Shown here in pieces: positions 7,843 through 16,266 of a stretch of 64,000 nucleotides of DNA. This DNA comes from Paludibacteraceae bacterium (lineage in GTDB: Bacteria; Bacteroidota; Bacteroidia; Bacteroidales; Paludibacteraceae). Where the stretch lies: positions 253,510-317,509 of the forward strand of contig JAEERP010000003.1 of the NCBI GenBank assembly GCA_016285885.1, written 5' to 3'. The notes below the pieces were generated by a model that was given only the letters and a program-made list of their open reading frames with translations, made no database searches and had not been told where the DNA came from. Position 1 is the first letter of the stretch, and every line of letters begins with the position of its first letter. Both the position numbers and the translations under genes were made by a program.

Positions 7843-8970
7843 ATGTCAATAATTGAAATTAGGAAAGTCTCAAGCAAAAAGGATTTGAAGGCCTTTATCC
7901 GCTTCCCCGAGGAGCTATACAAGGGTAATGCTTATTGGGTTCCACCTTTGGAATTCGACGAGATGAATGTACTACGAAAAGACGTGAACCCGGCATTCGA
8001 CCACTGCGAGGCTGAATATTGGCTGGCGTACAAGGATGGCGTGTTGTCCGGCAGAGTGGCAGGCATCATCAACAAGGTCGCCAACGAGAAGTGGGGCGAT
8101 AAGGTCCGCTTCGGATGGCTGGACTTCATCGAGGACATCGACGTGCTCCGCGCACTGATCGACACCGTCATCGAATGGGGCGCCTCCAAAGGCATGAAAG
8201 TGATCCAAGGCCCGCTCGGCTTTAACGACATGGACAAGGAGGGCCTGCTGGTCGACGGATTCGACAAGCTCCCCACCATCGCCAACCTATACAACTATCC
8301 TTACTACCCGACCATGCTGGAGCAACTGGGCTTCAACAAGGACGAGGACTGGGTGCAGTACCGTATCAAGGTGGCGGAGATACCCGAGAAGGTGAAGGCC
8401 GTCAGCGAAGGCATCGCCCAACGGTACAACGTGAGGGCGGTCTTCTTCGACAAGAAGAAGGACCTGAAAAAATACGGAAAGTCCATGTTCCACGTGCTGA
8501 ACGAGGCGTTCAAGGACCTCTACGGCTACGCAACGCTTTCGGACAAGGAGATTGATTCGCTGATCAAGACCTATTTCAACTTCGTCGACCCTAAATATGT
8601 GTGCTTCGTGCTGGACGAACACGACGACGTGGTGGCCTTCGGTGTGAGCATGCCGACACTCTCCAAGGCGTTCCAAAAAGCCAAAGGGAAGGTTTTGCCA
8701 TTCGGTTTCTATCACATCCTCAAGGCGTTACACGAGAATGAAACCATCGACTTGTACCTGAACGGAGTACATCCCGATTGGCAGAAACGGGGCATCCATG
8801 CGTTGTACTACACGAAGATGACACAGGCCTACATCGACAACGGGTTCAAATATGCAATCACAAACCCTCAGTTGGAGAGCAACACCAATGCGGTGCGCAT
8901 CTGGCGCAACTACGACCAAGAGCCGTACATCCGCCGCCGTTGCTATTCGAAGGAGATGCCACAACGATAA
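7843..8970 (+). CDS. GNAT-like N-acetyltransferase family protein
   Basis: 375 residues. The N-terminal half (RFPEELYKGNAYWVPPLEFDEMNVL, AEYWLAYKDGVLSGRVAGIIN) and C-terminal half (DVVAFGVSMPTLS, LYLNGVHPDWQKRGIHALYY, YAITNPQLESNTNAVRIW) are both GNAT-like. The QKRGIH segment fits the acetyl-CoA pyrophosphate-binding loop, and SNTNAVRIWRNY matches the end of this family. Members are common in Bacteroidetes as 370-390-residue proteins of unknown substrate. It forms a run with the thioesterase gene 10 nt downstream. Confidence 0.8.
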   Translation: MSIIEIRKVSSKKDLKAFIRFPEELYKGNAYWVPPLEFDEMNVLRKDVNPAFDHCEAEYWLAYKDGVLSGRVAGIINKVANEKWGDKVRFGWLDFIEDIDVLRALIDTVIEWGASKGMKVIQGPLGFNDMDKEGLLVDGFDKLPTIANLYNYPYYPTMLEQLGFNKDEDWVQYRIKVAEIPEKVKAVSEGIAQRYNVRAVFFDKKKDLKKYGKSMFHVLNEAFKDLYGYATLSDKEIDSLIKTYFNFVDPKYVCFVLDEHDDVVAFGVSMPTLSKAFQKAKGKVLPFGFYHILKALHENETIDLYLNGVHPDWQKRGIHALYYTKMTQAYIDNGFKYAITNPQLESNTNAVRIWRNYDQEPYIRRRCYSKEMPQR

Positions 8971-8980
8971 AATATTATTT

Positions 8981-9373
8981 ATGGACTATACGAAAGGAGC
9001 GTTGGCCGCTCTTCAGAACGATAAATTCGTGCAATACATCGGCGTGGAGTTGTTGAGCGCGGAGGAGGGACACGCAACCGGACGAATGGTGATCAAAGAA
9101 CACCATCTGAACGGCGTGGGCTCGGTGCAGGGCGGTGCCCTCTATACTTTGGCGGACTTCGTGGTGGCGGCCGCCGCAAACTCAAGGGGGAAGACGGCGG
9201 TCTCGCTGGACGGACACATCGACTACATTAAGGCGGTCTCATCTGGCGTCCTCACCGTGGAGGCGAAGGAGATCTCCCTCAAACGCACCATCGCCATCTA
9301 TATGGCGGAAATCAGGAACGAGGAGGGCGCACTGATAGCCTCCTACCAAGCTAAAATGTTCAGGAAAGAATAA
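8981..9373 (+). CDS. Hotdog-fold thioesterase, PaaI/YdiI type
   Basis: 130 residues starting at ATG 8981 (MDYTKGALAALQNDKF). An upstream extension in the same frame would overlap the preceding gene and adds no family sequence. The motif HHLNGVGSVQGGALYTLADF matches the PaaI-type H-N-x(5)-GG-x(3)-A-D active-site segment, and VSLDGHIDYIKAV follows as the second hotdog strand. It probably hydrolyses acyl-CoA thioesters in the cytoplasm; the substrate is unknown. It is followed after 1 nt by the lipoprotein gene, so the two are likely co-translated. Confidence 0.85.
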   Translation: MDYTKGALAALQNDKFVQYIGVELLSAEEGHATGRMVIKEHHLNGVGSVQGGALYTLADFVVAAAANSRGKTAVSLDGHIDYIKAVSSGVLTVEAKEISLKRTIAIYMAEIRNEEGALIASYQAKMFRKE

Positions 9374-9374
9374 G

Positions 9375-10106
9375 ATGATTAAGTTTCGTCACATACTAAT
9401 GCTGTCGCTTTGCGTCCTCCTTTTGGGGGGATGCGACTTCTTCGGTGATAACGTCTCCGAAGACACCGACCTTATTGTGGAGAAACCTTTAGACGAGCCA
9501 GGTAAGGTCAACCGCCCCAAGAGGCGGTGGAGCCAACTCTATTCACTGAAAAAGAGCCGATTCCTGCGCGACCCAAATAAGATGCATATCGCCGCGGGAA
9601 AGGAGATGGGCCTCAACCCCGCCTATAGGAAAAACGCTGACTTCCTCGCCGAGAGGGATTCCTTAGTGGAATGTGGGGCTTTGATCTATGTGCCGGACTC
9701 CACCTACTATGTGAAGAAATCCGCCCATTACTCCTACCCTTACCTGACCCCTGAAGCGTTCAAGGTGCTCAATGAGCTAAGCGACCGCTTCCAACAGAAG
9801 CTGAAGGAACGGAAACAACCCGCCTACTCGCTCTACTTGACCTCCGCCTTGCGCACGGAAGAGAGCCAGAGACGCCTGCGCAAAGGCAACAAGAATGCCA
9901 CAAGAGACACCACCAGCCACCTCTACGGCGCATCGTTCGACATCTCCTACTGGGAGTTCCTACGCAACTCGAACAGACGGGCATATAGTTACCGACATAT
10001 CCAAAACATACTCACCAAGACCGTGAGCGAGATGAGGAACGAGAACAAAATCCTTGTCATCAAGGAGAACGGCCAGTTCTGCTTCCATATCACAGCCATT
10101 CAATAG
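9375..10106 (+). CDS. DUF5715-type lipoprotein with M15/VanY-like peptidase motifs
   Basis: 243 residues. Signal with lipobox (LLLGGCDFF, Cys20). The C-terminal half carries SALRTEESQRRL and SHLYGASFDI, which resemble the zinc-binding SxHxxGxxxD segment of M15 D,D-peptidases, and FCFHIT near the end could supply the last histidine. That points to a LAS-fold peptidoglycan D-Ala-D-Ala carboxypeptidase or an inactive relative anchored in the envelope. Placement before recO has no obvious functional meaning. Confidence 0.75.
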   Translation: MIKFRHILMLSLCVLLLGGCDFFGDNVSEDTDLIVEKPLDEPGKVNRPKRRWSQLYSLKKSRFLRDPNKMHIAAGKEMGLNPAYRKNADFLAERDSLVECGALIYVPDSTYYVKKSAHYSYPYLTPEAFKVLNELSDRFQQKLKERKQPAYSLYLTSALRTEESQRRLRKGNKNATRDTTSHLYGASFDISYWEFLRNSNRRAYSYRHIQNILTKTVSEMRNENKILVIKENGQFCFHITAIQ

Positions 10107-10109
10107 GAT

Positions 10110-10121
10110 AGGAGGACGGTC
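10110..10121 (+). promoter_or_regulatory. Unusually perfect Shine-Dalgarno sequence before recO
   Basis: AGGAGG at 10110-10115 sits 6 nt before the recO ATG. Bacteroidota genes rarely show such sites because the anti-Shine-Dalgarno is generally sequestered on their ribosomes, so this match stands out. Confidence 0.55.
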
Positions 10122-10847
10122 ATGTATGTCAAAACAAACGCTATTGTTTTAAGCCACAAGAAGATACGAGACAATGCAGTCCTGCTGACCCTCTACACGG
10201 AGGAGTTGGGCAGGGAATCTTTTCTGCTCTATGGGGCGGGAAGCAAACGGGGCGGGAAGGGCTACTCCCTGCTTCATCCCCTCTCCTTACTCTCCGTAGA
10301 GGCTACCCTCAAGAACGGGAAAGAACTCAACGTCATCAAGGAGATAAAGTGCCTGCACCCCTTGCTCGACTCGATATCCAACCCCTACAAAAGCAGCATC
10401 CTTTTCTTCCTGGCGGAGATGCTGACGAACGTGTTGCGCACCAACGAGTCGGACAAACTGCTCTTCCAATTCCTCCAAGAGTCGGTGCTGTGCCTCAACG
10501 ACATGGAGCGTGGCGTATGCAATTTCCACATCGCCTTCCTCGTCCGCCTCGCCTCCCTCATGGGCTTCAGCCCCAACGTGTGTGACCTCCCGGACGCACA
10601 CTATTTCGACCTCAGACAAGGCGAATACACCGACCAACGCCCGGAGCACAAGGAGTTCGTCGGCGACAGGGAGGCGCAGTTCCTGCGTGTGCTCTGCAGG
10701 ATGAACTATAGGAACCTCTCCTGCTACCGCTTCACTCAAAGGGAGAGAAATGACCTGCTGGAACGCATCATCAACTACTACCGAATCCACCTGCAAGATT
10801 TTAGGGACCTGAAGACGTTGGATGTCCTGCGGGAGGTCTTCGACTGA
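10122..10847 (+). CDS. recO: DNA repair protein RecO
   Basis: 241 residues. The N-terminal OB fold has typical RecO features (KTNAIVLSHKKIRDNAVLLTLYTEELG, LLYGAGSKRGGKGYSLLHPLS). A helical C-terminal domain follows (FLAEMLTNVLRTNESDKLLFQFL ... FLVRLASLMGFSPN). The zinc-finger Cys set seen in some RecO proteins is not evident. RecO loads RecA on SSB-coated single-stranded DNA with RecR during gap repair. Confidence 0.92.
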   Translation: MYVKTNAIVLSHKKIRDNAVLLTLYTEELGRESFLLYGAGSKRGGKGYSLLHPLSLLSVEATLKNGKELNVIKEIKCLHPLLDSISNPYKSSILFFLAEMLTNVLRTNESDKLLFQFLQESVLCLNDMERGVCNFHIAFLVRLASLMGFSPNVCDLPDAHYFDLRQGEYTDQRPEHKEFVGDREAQFLRVLCRMNYRNLSCYRFTQRERNDLLERIINYYRIHLQDFRDLKTLDVLREVFD

Positions 10848-10880
10848 AGCGTGCGGTACGATCCCTCACGTCTCTTAGGA

Positions 10881-10902
10881 GGGAAATGAGTAATCATTCC
10901 CC
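10881..10902 (+). terminator. Weak hairpin after recO
   Basis: GGGAAATGA (10881-10889) can pair with TCATTCCC (10894-10901) with one bulged A, followed by a pyrimidine run that is only partly T. It may end the upstream operon. Confidence 0.35.
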
Positions 10903-10952
10903 TTTCCCCATGTCACAAAATCATCGTTGTTAATAATTCAAGTATGAAAAGT

Positions 10953-10983
10953 TTTGCATATCCCCATCATTTATCTATTTTCG
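10953..10983 (+). promoter_or_regulatory. Bacteroidetes-type promoter for the DksA-like gene
   Basis: TTTG (10953-10956), a 19-nt spacer, then TATTTTCG (10976-10983), which matches TAnnTTTG in seven of eight positions. Start of transcription would be near 10990, about 28 nt before the ATG at 11018. Confidence 0.6.
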
Positions 10984-11017
10984 CAAAAAGAAACAATAAG
11001 TTTTACTTTTAAATCTG

Positions 11018-11404
11018 ATGGATATGGCTGAGAAAACACGATATTCGGATGCGGAACTTGCTGAATTCAAAGAACTTATACTTGAGAAATTAGCCGCAGC
11101 CCAAAGAGATTACGAACTATTGAAGGCCAGTCTGGCCAATATGGACGGAAATGATGTGTGCGATACGTCTCCGACATTCAAAGTGTTGGAGGAGGGTGCC
11201 GAGACAATGACCAAAGAAGAGGCTGGTCGTCTGGCCCAAAGGCAGATGAAGTTCATACAACACCTGCAGGCCGCATTGGTGCGCATCGAGAACAAAACAT
11301 ACGGCATCTGCCGCGAAACGGGCAAATTGATCCCTAAGGAACGATTACGCGCCGTGCCTCATGCCACGCTGTGCATCGACGCTAAAAACAGTGGCGTGAA
11401 ATAA
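11018..11404 (+). CDS. TraR/DksA-family protein with reduced zinc finger
   Basis: 128 residues. An N-terminal coiled-coil hairpin (ELAEFKELILEKLAAAQRDYELLKASL ... MTKEEAGRLAQRQMKFIQHLQAALVRI) is followed by the C-terminal finger (TYGICRETGKLIPKERLRAVPHATLCIDAK). Classical DksA has four zinc-binding cysteines; here only two cysteines remain in the finger, as in many Bacteroidetes homologues. Family members bind the RNA polymerase secondary channel and modulate initiation with ppGpp. Own promoter and terminator are visible. Confidence 0.88.
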   Translation: MDMAEKTRYSDAELAEFKELILEKLAAAQRDYELLKASLANMDGNDVCDTSPTFKVLEEGAETMTKEEAGRLAQRQMKFIQHLQAALVRIENKTYGICRETGKLIPKERLRAVPHATLCIDAKNSGVK

Positions 11405-11417
11405 AAAGATGTGAAAT

Positions 11418-11460
11418 TGCGGTTCGATGTCTTCCTTCCGAAAGCTTCGAATCGCATTTT
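11418..11460 (+). terminator. Intrinsic terminator after the DksA-like gene
   Basis: TGCGGTTCGA (11418-11427) pairs with TCGAATCGCA (11447-11456), one G-U pair, followed by TTTTATTTT. It lies only 12 nt before the lspA start codon, so lspA needs read-through or a promoter inside this hairpin region. Confidence 0.7.
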
Positions 11461-11472
11461 ATTTTAATAATT

Positions 11473-12126
11473 GTGCAATCAGAACAGAAAAAGAAAGCCC
11501 TATATGCTTCCGCTTTGATCCTCGGCATCCTGCTGATCGATCAAATCGTGAAGATCTACGTGAAGACGCACTTCTACCTGCATGAAAGCGTTGAGGTGAC
11601 GAACTGGTTTTTCATCCGCTTCGAGGAGAACAACGGAATCGCCTTTGGCCTGGAATTTTTCAGCGGAAACAAGAAGGCAATCCTTACCGTATTGAGAATC
11701 ATCGCGGTAGGCGCACTGAGCTATTACCTCCACTACGTGATAAAGAAAGGGCTCAGATTGGGCTATGTGCTCAGCATCGCCGCCATCATCGCCGGTGCGG
11801 CCGGCAACATCATCGACTGTGTCTTTTATGGCTACTGCTTCAACTCAAGCGTGGATCAGGTGGCTGAGTTCATGCCTGAAAGCGGAGGTTACGCCCCGCT
11901 CTTCTGCGGCAGGGTGGTGGATATGCTGAAGTTCCCGCTCTTCTCCTTCACATGGCCGGATTGGATCCCTTGGTTGGGAGGCGAATCCGCCACTTTCTTT
12001 TCCCCGATCTTCAATCTGGCGGACTCCGCCATCACTATAAGTGTTTTTGTTATCTTGCTATTCTACAGACAATATTTGTCGGAGGATGCGAAGAACAAGA
12101 GTGGTGAACCAACAACCGAAAAGTAA
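11473..12126 (+). CDS. lspA: Lipoprotein signal peptidase (signal peptidase II)
   Basis: 217 residues with a GTG start (11473). Four membrane segments. Conserved LspA segments: LIDQIVKIYV near the N-terminus, NNGIAFG, AAGNIIDCVFYG, VVDMLKFP and FNLADSAI; the Asp residues in VVDML and NLADS form the aspartic protease dyad. The Bacteroidetes form is longer than the E. coli enzyme through an insert around residues 125-145. It cleaves the signal peptide of lipidated prolipoproteins, consistent with the many lipoproteins here. It overlaps the next gene by one base. Confidence 0.93.
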   Translation: MQSEQKKKALYASALILGILLIDQIVKIYVKTHFYLHESVEVTNWFFIRFEENNGIAFGLEFFSGNKKAILTVLRIIAVGALSYYLHYVIKKGLRLGYVLSIAAIIAGAAGNIIDCVFYGYCFNSSVDQVAEFMPESGGYAPLFCGRVVDMLKFPLFSFTWPDWIPWLGGESATFFSPIFNLADSAITISVFVILLFYRQYLSEDAKNKSGEPTTEK

Positions 12127-12479
12127 TGAAAAGCTTATACATCATCCTATTGGGCCTGTCGATGGCGCTTGTCTCCTGCTCGCCTGACTCGTCTCGTCCG
12201 ATCATCCCGGAAGATAAAATGGCGGACATCTTGGTGGACCAATACCTGATACAATCCGCCAACACGCAACGTCCCGTCAAGGAGAATGAGAAGATTAATT
12301 TTTACTATGCGCACATCTTGGAGAAGTACCAATACACGGAAGCGGAGTTCGACTCCTCCGTCGCCTGGTACACGTCACACATGGATGTGTATGACAAAGT
12401 CTATGAAGAGGTGATGAGACGGTTGCAGGCCATGGAGGACTCCAGCCTGAATGTGGTCTCTGAAGCCGCCAAACAATAA
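12126..12479 (+). CDS. DUF4296 lipoprotein
   Basis: 117 residues, signal with lipobox (ALVSCSPD, Cys18). The body PEDKMADILVDQYLIQSAN ... INFYYAHILEKYQYTEAEFDSSVAWYTSHMDVYDKVYEEVMRRL is the DUF4296 pattern, an all-helical domain of unknown function regularly found next to lspA in Bacteroidetes. Its start overlaps the lspA stop, so it should be translationally coupled and a substrate of LspA. Confidence 0.85.
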   Translation: MKSLYIILLGLSMALVSCSPDSSRPIIPEDKMADILVDQYLIQSANTQRPVKENEKINFYYAHILEKYQYTEAEFDSSVAWYTSHMDVYDKVYEEVMRRLQAMEDSSLNVVSEAAKQ

Positions 12480-12500
12480 CACCCAACAGGTTCCTTCACC

Positions 12501-12833
12501 ATGGCAAAAGGTTTTTTGGCCCGCCGGATATACCACTCACCCTCTGAGTGGCTGCGCAATGCGCTCCTGACCGTGGATGCCACAGAAGGATCCATCTCCA
12601 TCACACCGTTCGATGGCATCGAAGCCCCCGCCACTACCTTCGTCGAGGGCATCATTCTGCCTTTCGAACCTAGGTTTGTGGCATCCGTCTCCTTGCCTGA
12701 TTATCTGTCGATGAATTTCCCTGCACAGAAGAGTGCGCCTAACCACTATTGGGCGCTCGACTACCCAGGACTCTTCGCGGGACATGACACCCCCGCCAAT
12801 GAAAGCACTTGGCATGTCACCAAGCTCTGCTAG
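12501..12833 (+). CDS. Small conserved-looking protein, function unknown
   Basis: 110 residues, no signal peptide or membrane segment. Sequence MAKGFLARRIYHSPSEWLRN ... suggests a small beta-rich fold. It follows the DUF4296 gene by 21 nt on the same strand and ends 4 nt from the convergent folA stop. The start looks like the N-terminal beta strands of amidohydrolase-like proteins but catalytic residues are missing; I do not assign a function. Confidence 0.6.
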   Translation: MAKGFLARRIYHSPSEWLRNALLTVDATEGSISITPFDGIEAPATTFVEGIILPFEPRFVASVSLPDYLSMNFPAQKSAPNHYWALDYPGLFAGHDTPANESTWHVTKLC

Positions 12834-12837
12834 CGTT

Positions 12838-13344
12838 TCAATCCTCGCTTTCCCTCTTCCTGATATAGTTCACAAACTCATAGTCATAATCATTCTTCTC
12901 GTCAGCGGAAAAACACTCACGGGAATACTCTTGCCAGGTCGTATCCGAAATGGCAGGGAAAAAAGTGTCCGCCTCGGGAGTGGCATGCACACGGGTGAGG
13001 CAAAGCTTGCTCGCCAAAGGCATCATCAACTCATATATCTGACCACCGCCCATGACAAAGATCTCTTCCTTCTTCAAGGAAGGATCCTCCTCCAACTCGG
13101 AAAGGTTACGGATGATCTCACAACCAGGCGCATCCTCCGCGTTCATCGTACGGGAAAGGATGATGTTGCGACGATTCGGCAAAGGACGCCCAATGGAGAG
13201 GTGGGTGTTGCGCCCCATCAAGACCACATGTCCCGTCGTGAGAAACTTAAAGTGCTTCATGTCCCCGGAGAGATGCCAAAGCAACTGATTATCCTTACCG
13301 ATCGCTAGATTGTCCGCCACAGCGGCGATGAGAGTGAATTCCAT
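12838..13344 (-). CDS. folA: Dihydrofolate reductase
   Basis: 168 residues. Family landmarks: AAVADNLAIGKDNQLLWHLSGDMKHFK (Met20-loop region), GHVVLMGRNTHLSIGRPLPNRRNIILSR, FVMGGGQIYELMMPLASKLCLTRVHA and the final EADTFFP. NADPH binding and the H-L-S-G-D-M catalytic region are present; Asp27 of the E. coli numbering corresponds to the D in SGDMKHF. Provides tetrahydrofolate for one-carbon metabolism. Often next to thyA, which is not in this window. Confidence 0.95.
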   Translation of the reverse strand: MEFTLIAAVADNLAIGKDNQLLWHLSGDMKHFKFLTTGHVVLMGRNTHLSIGRPLPNRRNIILSRTMNAEDAPGCEIIRNLSELEEDPSLKKEEIFVMGGGQIYELMMPLASKLCLTRVHATPEADTFFPAISDTTWQEYSRECFSADEKNDYDYEFVNYIRKRESED

Positions 13345-13506
13345 ATCTTCGCATTTAAAATCCTTGCGCGAAGATAGTCAATTTAAAAGGAAAACGGCTC
13401 CCGTTTCCGCAAAAACAGGATCTCTCACCGACATGGCGCCCCATATTGCCCACAAGCAAAGAAATGCTTACATTTGCGATTATAACAAGAAACATATAGC
13501 TATATC

Positions 13507-14649
13507 ATGGGAACAGCAAAAACAAGAGCCTCCAATTTTGAAGTACTAAGGATCTTTTCCATGGCGTTGATCATACTGAACCACATATGCCAACACGGCA
13601 TTTGGTTTGAGCCAAACGCCGCCATCTCCGCAAACCTTTGCATTTCCCACTCCTTGTTGGGATGGACCGGTATAGTCGGGAACTGGTTGTTCATAATGGT
13701 TTCCGGGTATTTCGTCTCCAAATCGGAATTCAGTTGGAAGAGGGTCTTCAAGATATGGTTCGAAGTGTTCTTCTACTCCGTAGTGATAGGCCTTTCCTTG
13801 TATCTTACCAAGACTGCGGTTGTCGGTTTTAACGGAGATGAGCTCTATTATGAGGTGGGATTCTTCGAGGCCGCGAAACCCATGGGGACGATGGATCTAA
13901 TCCGATCATTCATGCCTGTCCTCTTCGGGAACAACTGGTTCGCATCCACCTATATCCTCTTCTACTGTTTCACCCCTTTCCTGAACGAAAGCCTTAAAGC
14001 GCTTGATGAGAAGAAACATAGGAATCTAATTATTCTCATGGCCGTCTCCGGCACGATCATATACATGATCTACGGCCAAGGATTCTTCAAAGAGGGCAAC
14101 TTATTCTACTTCATTCTAGGCTATTACGTGGCAAGCTACATCCGCCTATACAACCCGAAATTCCTGCAAAACAAGAAAACCGACTTGCTGTGGGCCTCCG
14201 CCCTCATCATTTTCTTTATCGCATGGGTTCTTCTGATTATGTTCAGCAAGGATCAAGTCCCATTCATCAGCAACAATTTCGCACAGGTATCCGTCTATCC
14301 GTTCGCCTCCATGGCACGATTCCCATCCCTATTAGCCGCCATCTTCCTGTTCGGCATATTCAGGAATCTGAAGATGGAGAACCGACAATGGGTCAACACG
14401 TTGGCAAGCACTGCCTTTGGAGTATACCTCATACACGAGAACCTGCTACTGAATAAAGTCATTTGGCACAGGCTCTTCTGGTTCGACTCATTCGTGGACA
14501 GTCCGTTCCTCATCGTCTATGTGGCTTTTGTGATTATCGTCACATTCCTGATATGCGCAGGCATCGATCTGCTAAGGCAACGATTCATCGAGAAACCTGT
14601 GATGAACATGCTTTTCTCCAAACGGCAGGCTGAAAATAGAGCACAATAA
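13507..14649 (+). CDS. Membrane acyltransferase, acyltransferase-3 family
   Basis: 380 residues with about ten membrane segments. It opens with the family's SNFEVLRIFSMALIILNHICQHG, where the arginine and histidine of the R-x(10)-H pattern are expected to be catalytic. Later segments (GWTGIVGNWLFIMVSGYF, FASTYILFYCFTPFLN, FGVYLIHENLLL) are typical of OafA/WecH-like O-acyltransferases that modify surface polysaccharide or peptidoglycan. Stand-alone gene; the acceptor is unknown. Confidence 0.85.
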   Translation: MGTAKTRASNFEVLRIFSMALIILNHICQHGIWFEPNAAISANLCISHSLLGWTGIVGNWLFIMVSGYFVSKSEFSWKRVFKIWFEVFFYSVVIGLSLYLTKTAVVGFNGDELYYEVGFFEAAKPMGTMDLIRSFMPVLFGNNWFASTYILFYCFTPFLNESLKALDEKKHRNLIILMAVSGTIIYMIYGQGFFKEGNLFYFILGYYVASYIRLYNPKFLQNKKTDLLWASALIIFFIAWVLLIMFSKDQVPFISNNFAQVSVYPFASMARFPSLLAAIFLFGIFRNLKMENRQWVNTLASTAFGVYLIHENLLLNKVIWHRLFWFDSFVDSPFLIVYVAFVIIVTFLICAGIDLLRQRFIEKPVMNMLFSKRQAENRAQ

Positions 14650-14672
14650 CCCAAACATAAACAGACGAGCTC

Positions 14673-15014
14673 ATGGCAACAATCAACGTGTACGAACGAT
14701 ATTATGAGGCTGACCTGATGGCCAACGGTGTGCAACGCAACGGTGCGCTGGTGTTTTTGATTTCCGACTCCGAGGGGGGCATGATCCGCTACGAGGCCGC
14801 GGTCACTTTTTTCCCGCACAAGAGCGCGGACGACTATGCCATATCGTATGACGCCTACTACAACGAAGTCCTTTACGAATCGAAAGGCAGACGTTCCCCT
14901 AAAAGGGAAAAGATGTTACTCTCCACATTAGAGCAGCACATCAACGCATTGGCGGAAAAGGCTGGTGGACGCATCTTCTGGGATCGTCCACTAAGGGAAG
15001 AAAAATTAGGCTAA
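14673..15014 (+). CDS. Conserved-type hypothetical protein
   Basis: 113 residues, soluble, no signal peptide. N-terminal beta-rich stretch (NVYERYYEADLMANGVQRNGALVFLISDSEGGMIRYEAAVTFFPH) and a charged helical tail. It lies 23 nt after the acyltransferase gene and may be co-transcribed with it. I do not recognise a defined family; codon use matches the neighbours, so it is likely real. Confidence 0.65.
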   Translation: MATINVYERYYEADLMANGVQRNGALVFLISDSEGGMIRYEAAVTFFPHKSADDYAISYDAYYNEVLYESKGRRSPKREKMLLSTLEQHINALAEKAGGRIFWDRPLREEKLG

Positions 15015-15066
15015 CGCCTAGGAAGATAGTCAAGGGAGGCCACATCCCCACCCCGACTATTTCTTG

Positions 15067-15909
15067 TTATACATGTTTTTTGGTGATCACATCAATCTTA
15101 CCACCCCTCATACGCTCCTTCACCGCTTTCCTGAAGTAGAAGCTATATCCCTTTATCTGCCTTATTGTCTGCAAAGAGAAGAACTTCTGGGCAATAGGAC
15201 GTTGGTAGGCATGTTGGATGGAGACATAAGGGAGATAAACCGTCTTGTATCCCACGGTCGACAGACGACGGCAGAAGTCCGCGTCCTCCGGGCCATAGAA
15301 GATTCGGTCGTCAAGGAAACCCACCTTCACCTGCGCCTTCCGACGAATCAATTGGCAAGCACCGATGACGAAATCGACCTCGATCGGTTCGCTTCCCTCC
15401 GTCTGTTCAACAGGATAAAGCGTCTTTGAATACGAATCCGCGAAGATATTATAACCATAGCGCGCCATGATGTTATGCATGCCACTCTTCGTGATGCCTA
15501 TACGTGTAGGGAAGTGTTTGCAACTTGCCTGAGGAAGGCCATCCTGTCCGATCAGCTTACAACCACACACACCGACATCCTCATGGTTGTCCATATAATC
15601 GACCATCGCACGGAAAGCCTCTTCGTTCATCTCCGTGTCACTGTCCAAGAAGAGCAAATACTCGCTCAAGGAGTTCACGATACCCATGTTCCGGGCCGCG
15701 GCCACGCCCTGATTATTGGCGCAAGTAATGATCTTCACCGACGGATACGAATAAGAAATCGCGGCACGACTCTCGTCGACCGACGCATTGTCAACATAAA
15801 TAATCTCCACACTTGGATCATTCATCAGGAACTCCAACGAGGCGAAGTTCTTCTGCAAATAATGCCAGGAGTTATGTCCAATTACAATTATAGCTACTTT
15901 TACTCTCAT
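15067..15909 (-). CDS. Glycosyltransferase family 2
   Basis: 280 residues from ATG at 15909 (MRVKVAIIVIGHNSWHYL); an upstream ATG at 15939 is less typical of GT2. GT-A features: EIIYVDNASVDESRAAI, NNQGVAAARNMGI, LLFLDSDTEM (DxD-like metal site) and later GPEDADFCRRL. Enzymes of this type add a sugar from a nucleotide-sugar to cell-surface polysaccharides such as O-antigen or exopolysaccharide. It is isolated, with no adjacent glycan cluster. A minus-strand TATATTTG box at 16093-16086 could be its promoter. Confidence 0.88.
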   Translation of the reverse strand: MRVKVAIIVIGHNSWHYLQKNFASLEFLMNDPSVEIIYVDNASVDESRAAISYSYPSVKIITCANNQGVAAARNMGIVNSLSEYLLFLDSDTEMNEEAFRAMVDYMDNHEDVGVCGCKLIGQDGLPQASCKHFPTRIGITKSGMHNIMARYGYNIFADSYSKTLYPVEQTEGSEPIEVDFVIGACQLIRRKAQVKVGFLDDRIFYGPEDADFCRRLSTVGYKTVYLPYVSIQHAYQRPIAQKFFSLQTIRQIKGYSFYFRKAVKERMRGGKIDVITKKHV

Positions 15910-16266
15910 AATCCCATAAAAAAGTGTAATATCATCCATGATGCCATTTCAACATAATCTTACGATTCGAAACGGCTACACCAGCAATTACATTTCCAAA
16001 ATTCAATAGTTTCTAAATCAATAATCTTGTTGTTTTCGTCTTCCGATAAATAGCACTAGCGCCTAGCCCACACTAGACGGCCTCGCAAATATACAAATAA
16101 TTCAACTCCACATTGTCCATGCCACGAAAATCACACTATTTCTTAGCCAAAGTAGCCAAAAAACCACACTCGCGAAACTATATCAAGAAAATACCAACGC
16201 TTTCAAGGTCCTCCCCACCGTTCAGGGACTCTTCCCGCAATCAGAGCCCCGTTCCGTACGAGACTG
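15910..16266. other. Gene-free stretch
   Basis: No gene found. It contains the possible promoter box for the glycosyltransferase (16086-16093, minus strand), a short palindrome CTAGCGCCTAG near 16057, and the 3' flank of the M48 gene. Confidence 0.4.

Noticed and set aside
7514-7849. 111-residue minus-strand ORF between HU and the acetyltransferase
   Set aside because: Its Lys/Arg/Glu-rich sequence comes from the pyrimidine tract, and it overlaps both neighbours. No domain.
11018-11404. DksA-like gene as a classical four-cysteine DksA
   Set aside because: Only two cysteines remain in the finger, so zinc binding as in E. coli DksA is not supported.
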